Origin: Paractinoplanes rishiriensis
GTDB taxonomy: Bacteria; Actinomycetota; Actinomycetes; Mycobacteriales; Micromonosporaceae
Length of the DNA stretch: 64,000 nucleotides
Reading direction: 5' to 3'
Assembly (NCBI RefSeq): GCF_016862375.1
Contig: NZ_BOMV01000039.1
Span: 1-64,000 of the forward strand
Shown here: positions 34,666 to 46,861 of the stretch, one piece after another
Position numbering within the stretch: the first letter of the stretch is position 1
How the letters are laid out: each line of letters begins with the position of its first letter
Translations under genes and position numbers: made by a program
Notes under the pieces: generated by a model
Seen by the model: the letters and a program-made list of their open reading frames with translations, nothing else
What the model was told of the DNA's origin: nothing
Database searches by the model: none

Positions 34666-35346
34666 GTGTCAGGCGTGCCTTTCCGAGCGCGCCTGATCTC
34701 CGTGGGCCTACCCGCCGTGGCCGCAGCCGTGCTCCTGAGCGGTTGCACCGGCCTGGACGAGGCCAGCGCTGCCGGCATCGCGCGCAACGACCTGATCTCC
34801 GAGACCGCAGCTCAGCTCTCCCGCGTGACCGACCTCACCTACACCGCGAAATACCAGCTCACCGACGGTGAGTCGGCCACCGTGACGCAGGCCCAGCGCC
34901 CCACCCGCACCGCCTACGACTTCCCCGGCGGCCGCCTGATCCGCACGGCCAAAGGCACGATCAACTGCGACAAAGCCTGGACGTGTACGCAGACCGACCC
35001 CACCCCGGTCCTGCCGGAGCCCCTGCCCGGCACCGCGCTGGTCACTCCCGAGGCGGCCCTGGCGATGCTCAACACCGCGGCTCTCGACCAGGACGTGACC
35101 GCCACCCGCCGCGACACCACCATCGTGGGCCGGCCCGCAAGCTGCCTCCAACTCGCCAAGGTCGACGGCACCCCCACGTCGGAGTTCTCCCTGTGCGTCA
35201 CCAATGAGGGCGCGATGGCCAGTTTCGCCGCCACGATCGACGGCAAGCGGATAGACCAGGCCCTGACCGCCTACGCCGAAAAGGTCGACACCAGCACCTT
35301 CACCCTGCCCGCAACGGCGAAGCTGACCGACAAGCGCACCCGCTGA
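34666..35346 (+). CDS. secreted lipoprotein of unknown function
   Basis: This 226-aa protein has a signal peptide ending in the lipobox LLSGC (C27). The mature part resembles LppX/LprG-like beta folds in layout: a helical start, then repeated strands (LTYTAKYQLTDGESATVTQAQRPTRTAYDFPGGRLI), and four further cysteines (INCDKAWTCT, ASCLQL, FSLCVT) that could pair. It is anchored outside the membrane. GTG 34666 is preceded by a weak AAGG. It lies 46 bp after the PilZ-like gene. Confidence 0.8.
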   Translation: MSGVPFRARLISVGLPAVAAAVLLSGCTGLDEASAAGIARNDLISETAAQLSRVTDLTYTAKYQLTDGESATVTQAQRPTRTAYDFPGGRLIRTAKGTINCDKAWTCTQTDPTPVLPEPLPGTALVTPEAALAMLNTAALDQDVTATRRDTTIVGRPASCLQLAKVDGTPTSEFSLCVTNEGAMASFAATIDGKRIDQALTAYAEKVDTSTFTLPATAKLTDKRTR

Positions 35347-35351
35347 CCCGT

Positions 35352-35804
35352 TCAGCGCAGCAGCGCCGCTCCCCCAAGCACCGCCCGAAATGCCGCATCA
35401 AAGCAGTTCATAGAAGAGGTTCGCCCGCAGATCCCCAACAACCACGTGGGTAACGGCGACCCCATCGGTGGGCCGGCGCGCAGCGCCGGGCGAAGGCTCG
35501 GCGGCGGTGAGGCCGGTGGAAAGCGGCTGGCCAGCGGGGACGCCACCTCGGCGTCGGTCAGGGGGGAGGACGCGGACGGCGCCGGGTGCGGTCAGCAGCG
35601 CCTCGGCGGCGGTCAGGGCGGTGAACAGCTCGGTCTGTGCGGCCTCGACGCGACGCCCCCTTGCCGGGAGGGCGGCCAGCAGGGCGGGGTGGGCTGGGAG
35701 TCGGTGTTGGTCAGGAAGCGCACGGGTGTGGCCGGCCGCTCGCAGGGAGCGGACGGCCTCGGCGGCGCCGGAGAGCGGGCCGCCGCGAGTGCGGAGCGGG
35801 CCGT
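35352..35804 (-). pseudogene. decayed HAD-IIA family hydrolase gene
   Basis: Minus-strand fragments in different frames match one HAD-superfamily IIA phosphatase. LDLDGPLRTRGGPLSGAAEAVRSLRAAGH is the N-terminal motif I region. VRFLTNTDS in another frame follows it. VVVGDLRANLFYELL and DAAFRAVLGGAALLR, again shifted, form the end. Several frameshifts and the loss of the central cap domain rule out a working enzyme. The upstream end runs into a 14/15-bp tandem repeat. Confidence 0.75.
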
Positions 35805-35805
35805 C

Positions 35806-35892
35806 CAGGTCGAGTGGGACAGGTCGAGCGGGACAGGTCGAGCAGGAACAGGTCGAGCGGGACAGGTCGAGCAGGAACAGGTCGAGCAGGAA
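35806..35892. repeat. 14/15-bp tandem repeat, six units
   Basis: Six consecutive units of CAGGTCGAGCGGGA or CAGGTCGAGCAGGAA (14, 14, 15, 14, 15, 15 bp) fill 87 bp between the DUF885 stop and the HAD remnant. Length changes of one base between units would shift any frame crossing it, and the HAD gene start appears to have been lost here. Confidence 0.9.
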
Positions 35893-35902
35893 CAGCACGC
35901 GG

Positions 35903-37519
35903 TCAGACGCCCAGCAGCGTGCGCAGGTGGCGCGGGGGTGGGGAGCCGTGCGCCAGCATGGCGTCGTGCCAGGCCTTGGGGGTGGCGCCGAACGGGCGGG
36001 CCGCGGCGATGGCGGCCATCTCGGTGTAGCCGACGAAGTAGGTCGACAGCTGGGTGGAGGTGAGCAGCGCCCGGCGCCACTTGCCGGCCGCCTCGCCCTC
36101 CTCCTGGAAGCCGCGATCCTTCATCAGGGCCATGGCCTCGGCCTCGGGCAGGTCGTCGCAGTGCACCAGCTGGTCGATGATGGCGTTGAGGCTCATCCGG
36201 AGCTGCATCTTGAGCTGTTGGAGACGCACCGGCAGGCCGCCGAAGCCCAGACCCGACATCAGCTCCTCGGCGTAGACCGCCCAGCCCTCGACGAACGGGC
36301 CGGACCAGCCGAGCGCGCGCACCCGGGTCGCGGCCCGGAACCGCCGCGAATGCGCGATCTGCAGGAAGTGGCCGGGCATCGCCTCGTGCACGGTCAGGTC
36401 GCGGATCATGTGGTCGTTGTATTCGCGGTAGAACGACTCGACCCGCTCGGGCGACCAGCCGGCCGGGGTCGGCGAGATGCAGTAGAAGGTGGGCACGTCG
36501 GCCGTCTCGAGCGGACCGGGCGGATCGCAGTAGGCCACCGCGACGCCGCGGGCGAACTCGGGCATCTCCTCGATCACGCACGGATCGTCGACCAGCGAGA
36601 GCAGGTCGTGCCGGCGGACGAACTCGGTGGCCTCGTCCATGGTGACCTTGGCCAGGTCGACGATGGACGAGTCGTCGGGGTGGTCGGCCGCCAGCGTGTC
36701 GAGCGCGCGGCGGACCGTCTCGTCGGTCTCCGGACCGCCGACCAGCTCGGCGGACGCCGCCCGCAGCCGCTCGCCCACCCGGTCGAGGTTGGCCTGGGCG
36801 CGGGCCAGCACCTCGGCCGCCGGCAACTCGGTGTCAAGCGTGTGCCACAGCCGGGCCTCCCACAGCGGCCGGCCCAGTCGCGGGTCGCGGCCGGGGTCGC
36901 CGCCCTCGAGACGGGACCGCAGCCAGCCGTCGAACTCGGACAGCGCCGCCAGCGCCGCCGCCTGGGACGGCTCGATGGCCGGGCGCAGGCTCGGCTCCTG
37001 AGCGATCAGTTTGGGCAGCTCGTCGCGGACCAGCGCCGCGGTGCCGGCGAACTGGCCGACCGCCGTCTCGATGTGGATGCGCGGCACGTCACGCAGCACC
37101 GCCCGGGCCGTGGCCAGCGCGTCCGGTATCGCCGCCAGCCGGCCGCCCAGACTGGTCAGCCGCTCCTCGGCCGGCGCGAACTGGCGCGCGAGCAGCGCGT
37201 GCAGCAGCGGCCCGGGGTTGTGCCGCAACGGGTTCCACTCGTGTTCGCGGACGTCGGTCAGCTCGAAAAGCCCGCGCTCGACGACGGCCGAGAGAATCGC
37301 ATGGTCGACCTGATCCTCGGGGCCGAAGGCCTCGGGATCGATGCCGGACAGCGCGTCGGTGGCATCACGCAGCATGCTGACCTGCTCGGCCAGCGCCCCC
37401 GGCGACAGATCGGGCAGGCGGTCGTCATAGCGGTGGTCGCCGGCCGTGGTGGCCAGCCCGGGGTCGGACGCGAGGAGGGCGTCGACGATGTGCTCGGCGA
37501 GCGGTACGAACTCCGGCAT
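35903..37519 (-). CDS. DUF885 family protein (putative metallopeptidase)
   Basis: This 538-aa mostly helical protein carries the HEAMPGH motif (HExxxGH variant, around residue 385) and a downstream Glu in EGWAVYAEEL, the expected zinc-ligand pattern of an M32/M3-like metallopeptidase fold. It has no signal peptide. The substrate is unknown. ATG 37519 is 10 bp from the MazG stop, so the two genes are probably co-transcribed. Confidence 0.85.
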   Translation of the reverse strand: MPEFVPLAEHIVDALLASDPGLATTAGDHRYDDRLPDLSPGALAEQVSMLRDATDALSGIDPEAFGPEDQVDHAILSAVVERGLFELTDVREHEWNPLRHNPGPLLHALLARQFAPAEERLTSLGGRLAAIPDALATARAVLRDVPRIHIETAVGQFAGTAALVRDELPKLIAQEPSLRPAIEPSQAAALAALSEFDGWLRSRLEGGDPGRDPRLGRPLWEARLWHTLDTELPAAEVLARAQANLDRVGERLRAASAELVGGPETDETVRRALDTLAADHPDDSSIVDLAKVTMDEATEFVRRHDLLSLVDDPCVIEEMPEFARGVAVAYCDPPGPLETADVPTFYCISPTPAGWSPERVESFYREYNDHMIRDLTVHEAMPGHFLQIAHSRRFRAATRVRALGWSGPFVEGWAVYAEELMSGLGFGGLPVRLQQLKMQLRMSLNAIIDQLVHCDDLPEAEAMALMKDRGFQEEGEAAGKWRRALLTSTQLSTYFVGYTEMAAIAAARPFGATPKAWHDAMLAHGSPPPRHLRTLLGV

Positions 37520-37529
37520 GCCGTGAAAC

Positions 37530-38507
37530 CTACTCGGAGGGTCCGACAGTTTGCCGTTCGGCGTCCCGTACCGCGTCCGCGAATTCCAGCGTGGCCCGGC
37601 GCAACTCCGCCTCCGGATCGGCGCCCGCCGCCCGTGCCTCGGCCACCACCCGCAGCAGCGCCGCGCCCAGGTCGTCGCCGGCCGGCAACTCGACCCGCAG
37701 ACCGGCCCGCTCGGCGCGGTGCAGCACCTTGGCGGCCAGCGCCAGCGCGGGCTGGCTCAGCGCGATGCCGTCCAGCGCCGAGTCGCGTTCCTTTTCGGCC
37801 CGCTTGATCCGCTCCCAATTTTCGGTGATCTCGTCGAGGCCGGTCACGTCGGCGTCCGCGAACACGTGCGGGTTGCGGCGGATCATCTTGTCGACCAGGC
37901 CGCCGGCCACGTCGTCGATGCCCCACGCCGTGCCGTCCGGCAGTTCCTCGGCGAGCCGGGCGTGCAGCACGATCTGGAGCAGCACGTCGCCCAGTTCCTC
38001 GCGCAGCGCGGCCAGGTCGTCCGACTCGATCGCGTCGTACGCCTCGTACGCCTCCTCGAGCAGGTACGGCGCCAGCGTCCGGTGGCTCTGCGCCCGCTTC
38101 CACGGATCACCGCCGGGCGAGACCAGCCGGTCCATCACCGCCACCGCGTCCAGCAGCCGGGCGCCGGGCGGATCCCACGAGCCGTACATCAGCTCGAGTT
38201 CGGCCAGGTCCGGTTCGCGGGTCAGGCGCAGCCCGAGCCGCCGGGCGAAGTCCTGATCGCCGGCCGGTCCGGCCAGCCACACCACCGCGGGCCCCACCAC
38301 CTCGGACTGGGCACCGATCGCGGCCAGCAGCCGTTCCGGGTCGTTCTCGAGCACGGTGACCGGCACCCCGCTGTGCCGCAGCGCCGCCGCCTGCTCCGAC
38401 TCGGCACCCGCGTACACCGGATGCTGGCGGACCAGGTCCCAGGCGGCCGCGGTCAGCAGTCCCGCGGGCAGCCGCGGGGACGTGACAAGAAGGACGATGC
38501 GGATCAA
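37530..38507 (-). CDS. mazG: MazG nucleotide pyrophosphohydrolase, TTG start
   Basis: This 325-aa actinobacterial MazG hydrolyses nucleoside triphosphates to monophosphates. The N-terminal 100 residues form a degenerate methylase-like domain. The MazG core has LLEEAYEAYDAIESDDLAALREELGDVLLQIVLHA, supplying the acidic Mg2+ ligands (EExxE and ExxxD). A second, partial helical repeat follows (DENWERIKRAEK-type region). The start is TTG 38507, overlapping the SurA-like stop (TTGA), a coupling that supports this start. Confidence 0.9.
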   Translation of the reverse strand: MIRIVLLVTSPRLPAGLLTAAAWDLVRQHPVYAGAESEQAAALRHSGVPVTVLENDPERLLAAIGAQSEVVGPAVVWLAGPAGDQDFARRLGLRLTREPDLAELELMYGSWDPPGARLLDAVAVMDRLVSPGGDPWKRAQSHRTLAPYLLEEAYEAYDAIESDDLAALREELGDVLLQIVLHARLAEELPDGTAWGIDDVAGGLVDKMIRRNPHVFADADVTGLDEITENWERIKRAEKERDSALDGIALSQPALALAAKVLHRAERAGLRVELPAGDDLGAALLRVVAEARAAGADPEAELRRATLEFADAVRDAERQTVGPSE

Positions 38508-39235
38508 CGGATGTCGACGACCGGAGCCGCTTCGTCCGAGCCGAGCTTCGCGGTGAGCAGCGGCCTGACCTCGCCGTTCTGCGTCTGGAACTGCAGCACC
38601 GGGATGCCCAGCGGCTGGTAGCGCGGGTTGATCCGGATGTCCATCGCGTCGGCGGCCTTGACGATCTCGTTGCGCACCGCGGCCGCGGTCTGCACCAGCT
38701 GCTTGTTCTGCGGGGGCAGCGAGGACTTGAACTCCTCGAAGGTGCCGGCCGCGTTGACCTGCTCGGTGGCCACCAGCACGTCGAAGACCTCGCGCAGGTC
38801 CTCGTCGGAGGGCTCGGGCGCGTTCTGCAGCTTTTCCCGCAGGACCCGCACGTAGCCGTCGGTCTCGGCGAACAGGCGTACGTACTCGGTGTTCTCCGGC
38901 AGGCTCAGTGAGCCGGCGTATTCCGCAAGCTGGAGGTCGGCCGGCAGCGAAACACTGCGCTCCTTGGCCACCTGGGCCAGCACCTGGCTGCTCACCAGGG
39001 CGGCGGCCACGTCGGTGCGGCTGATCGGCACCCGCACCGGCTGGCCCGCGGGGGCTCCGGGCGGCGCGACGAACTTCTCCTGCACCTCGTCGTAGACCTC
39101 CTGCACACGGGCGTCGGTCACCTTGGTGTCGCCCAGGTAGGCGACCACGGACGGCTCCGATCGGCAGGCGGACAGGCCGGCCACGGCGAGGGAGGCGACG
39201 ACGGCGACGGAGGCGAGTCGGCGAGCACGCAGCAT
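38504..39235 (-). CDS. SurA-like lipoprotein
   Basis: This 243-aa exported lipoprotein has a signal peptide ending in LSAC (C24), followed by a helical SurA_N-like chaperone domain (VVAYLGDTKVTDARVQEVYDEVQ). No peptidyl-prolyl isomerase domain is present. In actinobacteria such genes lie between mfd and mazG and are thought to help secreted proteins fold. ATG 39235 was chosen from the signal peptide. The stop overlaps the MazG start. Confidence 0.85.
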   Translation of the reverse strand: MLRARRLASVAVVASLAVAGLSACRSEPSVVAYLGDTKVTDARVQEVYDEVQEKFVAPPGAPAGQPVRVPISRTDVAAALVSSQVLAQVAKERSVSLPADLQLAEYAGSLSLPENTEYVRLFAETDGYVRVLREKLQNAPEPSDEDLREVFDVLVATEQVNAAGTFEEFKSSLPPQNKQLVQTAAAVRNEIVKAADAMDIRINPRYQPLGIPVLQFQTQNGEVRPLLTAKLGSDEAAPVVDIR

Positions 39236-39306
39236 GTAGATGACTCTCTCACGACCGATGTGATGCACGCCGCCGACCCCCGGAAAACCCGATCTACCCG
39301 GCCCGA

Positions 39307-40209
39307 TCACCCGGCCTGGGCTGCCTTGGCCACGATCGCGACGACCAGCACCGCGATCACCCCGGCCAGCACGGCCGCCTGCACCAGCGCCTGGTGTTTG
39401 CGCGGCGCGTACGCGAAACCCATCGCCACCGCGGCCCCGGTCAGCAGGCCGCCGAGGTGTCCGGTCCAGGACGTGAAGCCGGCCGTCAGCACCAGCCACA
39501 GCACGAAACCGATCAGCAGCTGCTTGGGGTCGAGCGGGTACGTGTGCAGCTTGCGCGTGATCACGAAGTATGCCGCGGCCAGCCCGAACCCGGCACCGGA
39601 TGCACCGATTGCGCCCTGGTCCGGATCGACCAGCACCACCAGCACCGAGCCGCCCAGCGCCGCCACGAAATACAGTGCCACAAACCGCAACCGGCCCAGC
39701 TGTCCCTCCAGGAACCGGCCGAGCGTCCACAGCCACATCATGTTGAACGCGATGTGCAGCAGCCCGAACCCGTTGCCCGGCGGCTGGTGCAGGAACGCGC
39801 CGGTGAACAACCGCCACCATTCGCCGTTCAGGATGCCGATCGGCCGGTAGTCCGGGTCGGGGAAGCCGTCGTCGATGTAGTACTCGCCGTCCGGGCCGAG
39901 CAGCCCGCGCCCGAGCACGTCGAACTGGTCGACCAGCGCCGGGTTGACCAGCTGCGCGACATAGACCAGCACGGTCACCACGATCAGGGTGTACGTGACG
40001 TACGGCGTCGACTCCGGGGTGGCGCCGAAGATGGTCCGGGCCCGCCGGACCGACCTGTTCTCCTCCTTGACGCACTCCGGGCAGCGCTGGCCGACCGGCG
40101 CCTCCCGCATGCAGTCCGAGCAGATGTATTTGTCGCAGCGGCTGCACCGGACGAAGGTCTCCCGCTTCGGATGGCGGTAGCAGGTCGTCTCGGCGCCCAC
40201 GGTGTCCAC
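39307..40209 (-). CDS. rhomboid-family intramembrane serine protease with N-terminal zinc finger
   Basis: This 300-aa protein has about seven membrane segments. An N-terminal B-box-like zinc finger (CYRHPKRETFVRCSRCDKYICSDCMREAPVGQRCPEC) precedes the rhomboid core, with the catalytic Ser in GASGAGFGL, the His in GHLGGL and the conserved HIAFNMMWLW. It cuts transmembrane substrates within the membrane; these are unknown here. GTG 40209 has GGGGGAG 7 nt upstream. Confidence 0.9.
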   Translation of the reverse strand: MDTVGAETTCYRHPKRETFVRCSRCDKYICSDCMREAPVGQRCPECVKEENRSVRRARTIFGATPESTPYVTYTLIVVTVLVYVAQLVNPALVDQFDVLGRGLLGPDGEYYIDDGFPDPDYRPIGILNGEWWRLFTGAFLHQPPGNGFGLLHIAFNMMWLWTLGRFLEGQLGRLRFVALYFVAALGGSVLVVLVDPDQGAIGASGAGFGLAAAYFVITRKLHTYPLDPKQLLIGFVLWLVLTAGFTSWTGHLGGLLTGAAVAMGFAYAPRKHQALVQAAVLAGVIAVLVVAIVAKAAQAG

Positions 40210-40271
40210 GGAACGGCTCCCCCGATTGCTGTGCAAGTTCGGGGATTGTGCACGGTCGATCAGTCGCCGGG

Positions 40272-41003
40272 CTACCTCGGCACGCCTCGATTCGGCAACA
40301 CCTGCGGCAGTTCGCCGACGATGCCGCCGATCCGCTCGCGCTGCCGGGTCATGTCGACCGCGATCGTGTGCGCCCGGCCGCAGTCCTCGGCGTCGCCCCG
40401 GCTCACGATGCCGTACGCCAGCCGGCCGGCCACGTCGCTGACCGGCCCGCCCGAGTCGCCGTAGCAGGCGGCACTGTTGACGCACATCTCGGTGGCGGCG
40501 TCGAGGAATCCCGCGGCGCACTGGTCTGCCGTAGTGACCGTCTGGTCGCGCTCGCGGGCACCGGCCGGAATCGCCCCGCAGCCCGGGAGCGGACAGGTCT
40601 GGCCCCAGCCGATCAGTCGCACCACCTCACCGGCTCCCGGCGACGCGGCCGGAATGATCGCCGGCAGGTGGCCGACCGGCGCGAGCAGCCGCAGCAGCTT
40701 CAGGTCCACCCCATGCAGATCCACGTACGCGTCGACCTGCGCGACCGTGCCGCCGGCGGTCCGGTCGAGGCTGCCCACCCGTACGGTCATCGGGGTTGGG
40801 CAGTGCTGTGCCGTGACCACCCACCGCGGCGAGATCAGCACGCCGCCGCACCCACCCGGCAGATGCACCAGGAACGGGTAGTTCCGACTGATCTCCTGCC
40901 CGTCGATGATGTCCGGCGCCGGAGCCACCGCCCGGGCCGGCGCCCCGCCCAGCACGGCGGCGAGGGCGAGCGCTGCCCCCAGCAGCAACTGTTTCCCGGT
41001 CAC
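40272..41003 (-). CDS. secreted trypsin-like serine protease (S1)
   Basis: This 243-aa protein has a signal peptide (LLLGAALALAAVLGGAPARA) followed by a short propeptide and the mature-type N-terminus IIDGQEI. The triad is His in TAQHC, Asp in the HGVDLKLLRL region and Ser in CYGDSGGP. Cysteines are placed for the usual disulfides. It is likely extracellular. The gene is separate from the rhomboid gene by 62 bp on the same strand. Confidence 0.9.
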   Translation of the reverse strand: MTGKQLLLGAALALAAVLGGAPARAVAPAPDIIDGQEISRNYPFLVHLPGGCGGVLISPRWVVTAQHCPTPMTVRVGSLDRTAGGTVAQVDAYVDLHGVDLKLLRLLAPVGHLPAIIPAASPGAGEVVRLIGWGQTCPLPGCGAIPAGARERDQTVTTADQCAAGFLDAATEMCVNSAACYGDSGGPVSDVAGRLAYGIVSRGDAEDCGRAHTIAVDMTRQRERIGGIVGELPQVLPNRGVPR

Positions 41004-41301
41004 GTCGCCCCACCTCCAGCGTCACCGACCGCTCCTCCTCGTCGTTCGGCCTACCGCCCAGAATCCTGAGGATCAGGCGCGTCCGGTGGGGGCGGCTTCG
41101 TCGGCCCGAACACCAGACCGGCGTTCCCATTCCCAGCCGGTGGTTCCCCGCAACCGAATGTCGAGACATACTCCCGCGCCGGTGGCCGTCGTCCTGACAA
41201 GTGGATGATCGAGTCCCGGCCCCGCCCCGGCCCAGCACGTGGCCTCACCGTCCCGCAATGCGGCAACCTGCCGCCGCATCGGGCGTGCGACAGTCGGACC
41301 G

Positions 41302-44913
<3,612 letters not shown>

Positions 44914-45097
44914 CGGAGTCTGCTCCAGACACGTCGAAAAGCCCCAACGACCAGGAGGGCGGGGGTACGAGGACCAGTTTAGTCCGCGCCGGCGGCTTCC
45001 ATGGTGCCCCTGTCGAACGGACAACATGTCCGACATGCCGGTCGATATCAGGTGAATAGTCCCGTTCCGTTGTCGGGACAACTCCTAGGAGGGCAAC

Positions 45098-46861
45098 GTG
45101 CGAGTCCTGCTGCTCGTTACGGCATTCAACGGGTTGACCCAGCGCGCCTGGTGCGCGCTGCGCGAAGCCGGGCACGACGTCTCCGTCCAACTGGCCACGA
45201 GCGCGGCCGACATGATCGAGGGAGTCCGGGCCGCCGAACCCGAACTGATCATCTGCCCGTTCCTCAAGGACCGGGTGCCGGCGGAGGTCTGGCAGCACTG
45301 GCGCACCGTGATCATCCACCCCGGCCCGGTCGGCGACCGTGGACCGTCCTCACTGGACTGGGCCATCGCCGAGGGCGCCCGGAACTGGGGCGTCACCGCG
45401 CTCCAGGCCGTCGAGGAGATGGACGCCGGGCCGATCTGGGCCACCCGCACCATCTCGTTGCCGGCCGCGCCGCCGCGTAAGTCGTCGCTCTACAACGGCC
45501 CGGTCGCGGACGCCGCCATGGAGTGCATCCTGGAGGCGGTGACCAAGGCGCAGGACGCGTCGTTCACCCCGGTGCCGGCCGACGGCGCGCCCACCGAGAC
45601 ACCCGGCGCCCGGCCCCGGCCGCTGATGCGCCAGCAGGACCGGTCGTTCGACTGGTCGGAACCGGCCGACCAGATCATCCGGCGGATCCGGGCCGCGGAC
45701 GGCGCCCCCGGCGTGTGCACCGAGATCGGCGGCCTGCCGGTGTTCGCCTACGACGCGCTGCCCGGCATCGCCCGGCACGGCCGCCCGGGTCAGATCCTCA
45801 GCCGCCGCCAGGGCGCGGTGCTGATCGGCACCGGCGAGGGCAGCATCTGGCTGGGCCACCTGCGCGCCGCCGAACCGCACCACGCCCGGGCCGGCATCAA
45901 GCTTCCGGCCACCATGCTGCTCGGCGCGCGGCTGCGCGGCGTACCGCACTCGCCGGTGCCGCCCGGCACCGAGCCGGAATCCCCGGCCACCTACCGCCAG
46001 GTCCGCTACCGGCGGGCCGGCGCGGTCGGCTGGCTCGCGTTCGACTTCTACAACGGCGCCATGGCACCCGGGCACTGCCGCCGGCTGCTCGCCGCGCTGC
46101 GGCACGCGGTCAGCCAGGACACCGAGGTGCTGGTGCTGCGCGGCGGCACCGACGCGTTCAGCAACGGCATCCACCTCAACGTGATCGAGGCGTCGTCCGA
46201 CCCGGCCAGCGCGGCCTGGGCCAACATCCGGGCGATCAACGAGGTCTGCCGCGATATCATCACGTGCACCCGCCAGGTGGTGATCGCCGGCTACGCGGGC
46301 AACGCCGGCGCCGGCGGCGTGATGCTCGGCCTGGGTGCCGACATCGTGGCCGCCCGCGACGGGATCGTGCTCAACCCGTACTACGACATGGGGCTGTTCG
46401 GCTCCGAACTGCACACCTTCACGCTGCCCCGGCGGGTCGGCGCCGACCAGGCCCAGCGCCTGATCGACGAGAAGTTCCCGGTCAGCGCCGCCGCCGCGAA
46501 GTCGATCGGCCTGGTCGACGAGGTCGGTCCACGCCATCCCGAGGCGTACGCCGAATGGCTCGCCGCCCTCGCCGAACGCGAGAGTGACGTGCGCACCGCC
46601 CGTCAGCGCCGGCAGGCGAAGGCCCGGCGGCTCGCCGCCGAACGCGTCCCGCTGGAGGTGTACGAGGCCCGCGAACTGGCCGAGATGAGCCGGGACATGT
46701 ACGGCGACCGGTCCGGTTTCGCGGAGGCACGGCGGCAGTTCGTCCGCAAGGTCAAGCCCACCGAGACCCCGGCCCGGCTGCGCGCCACGACCGCGGATCC
46801 CGCCCCGGTGCGCAAGAAGGTGCACCAGCGGCCCCTGGTCCGCCGCGCGGTGCCCGCCTGA
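45098..46861 (+). CDS. hoxX: HoxX-like formyltransferase/enoyl-CoA hydratase fusion
   Basis: This 587-aa protein has an N-terminal formyltransferase-like domain with VIIHPGPVGDRGPSSLDWAI, as in HoxX and formyl-THF enzymes. The C-terminal crotonase-like domain has FYNGAMAPGHCRRLL, LRGGTDAFSNGIHLNVIE and GNAGAGGVMLGLGADIV. Known HoxX makes the CO ligand of [NiFe]-hydrogenase from formyl-tetrahydrofolate under air. No hydrogenase gene is present in this window. GTG 45098 has GGAGG 5 nt upstream. The stop overlaps the CslA-like start by 1 bp (TGATG), so it belongs to the glycan operon. The tail after about residue 500 is basic. Confidence 0.9.
   Translation: MRVLLLVTAFNGLTQRAWCALREAGHDVSVQLATSAADMIEGVRAAEPELIICPFLKDRVPAEVWQHWRTVIIHPGPVGDRGPSSLDWAIAEGARNWGVTALQAVEEMDAGPIWATRTISLPAAPPRKSSLYNGPVADAAMECILEAVTKAQDASFTPVPADGAPTETPGARPRPLMRQQDRSFDWSEPADQIIRRIRAADGAPGVCTEIGGLPVFAYDALPGIARHGRPGQILSRRQGAVLIGTGEGSIWLGHLRAAEPHHARAGIKLPATMLLGARLRGVPHSPVPPGTEPESPATYRQVRYRRAGAVGWLAFDFYNGAMAPGHCRRLLAALRHAVSQDTEVLVLRGGTDAFSNGIHLNVIEASSDPASAAWANIRAINEVCRDIITCTRQVVIAGYAGNAGAGGVMLGLGADIVAARDGIVLNPYYDMGLFGSELHTFTLPRRVGADQAQRLIDEKFPVSAAAAKSIGLVDEVGPRHPEAYAEWLAALAERESDVRTARQRRQAKARRLAAERVPLEVYEARELAEMSRDMYGDRSGFAEARRQFVRKVKPTETPARLRATTADPAPVRKKVHQRPLVRRAVPA

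Noticed and set aside
41073..41279. Small minus-strand open frame of 68 codons between the S1 protease and mfd
   Set aside because: It has no ribosome-binding site, no family similarity and an irregular composition. The 298-bp gap is better read as mfd downstream and protease promoter sequence.
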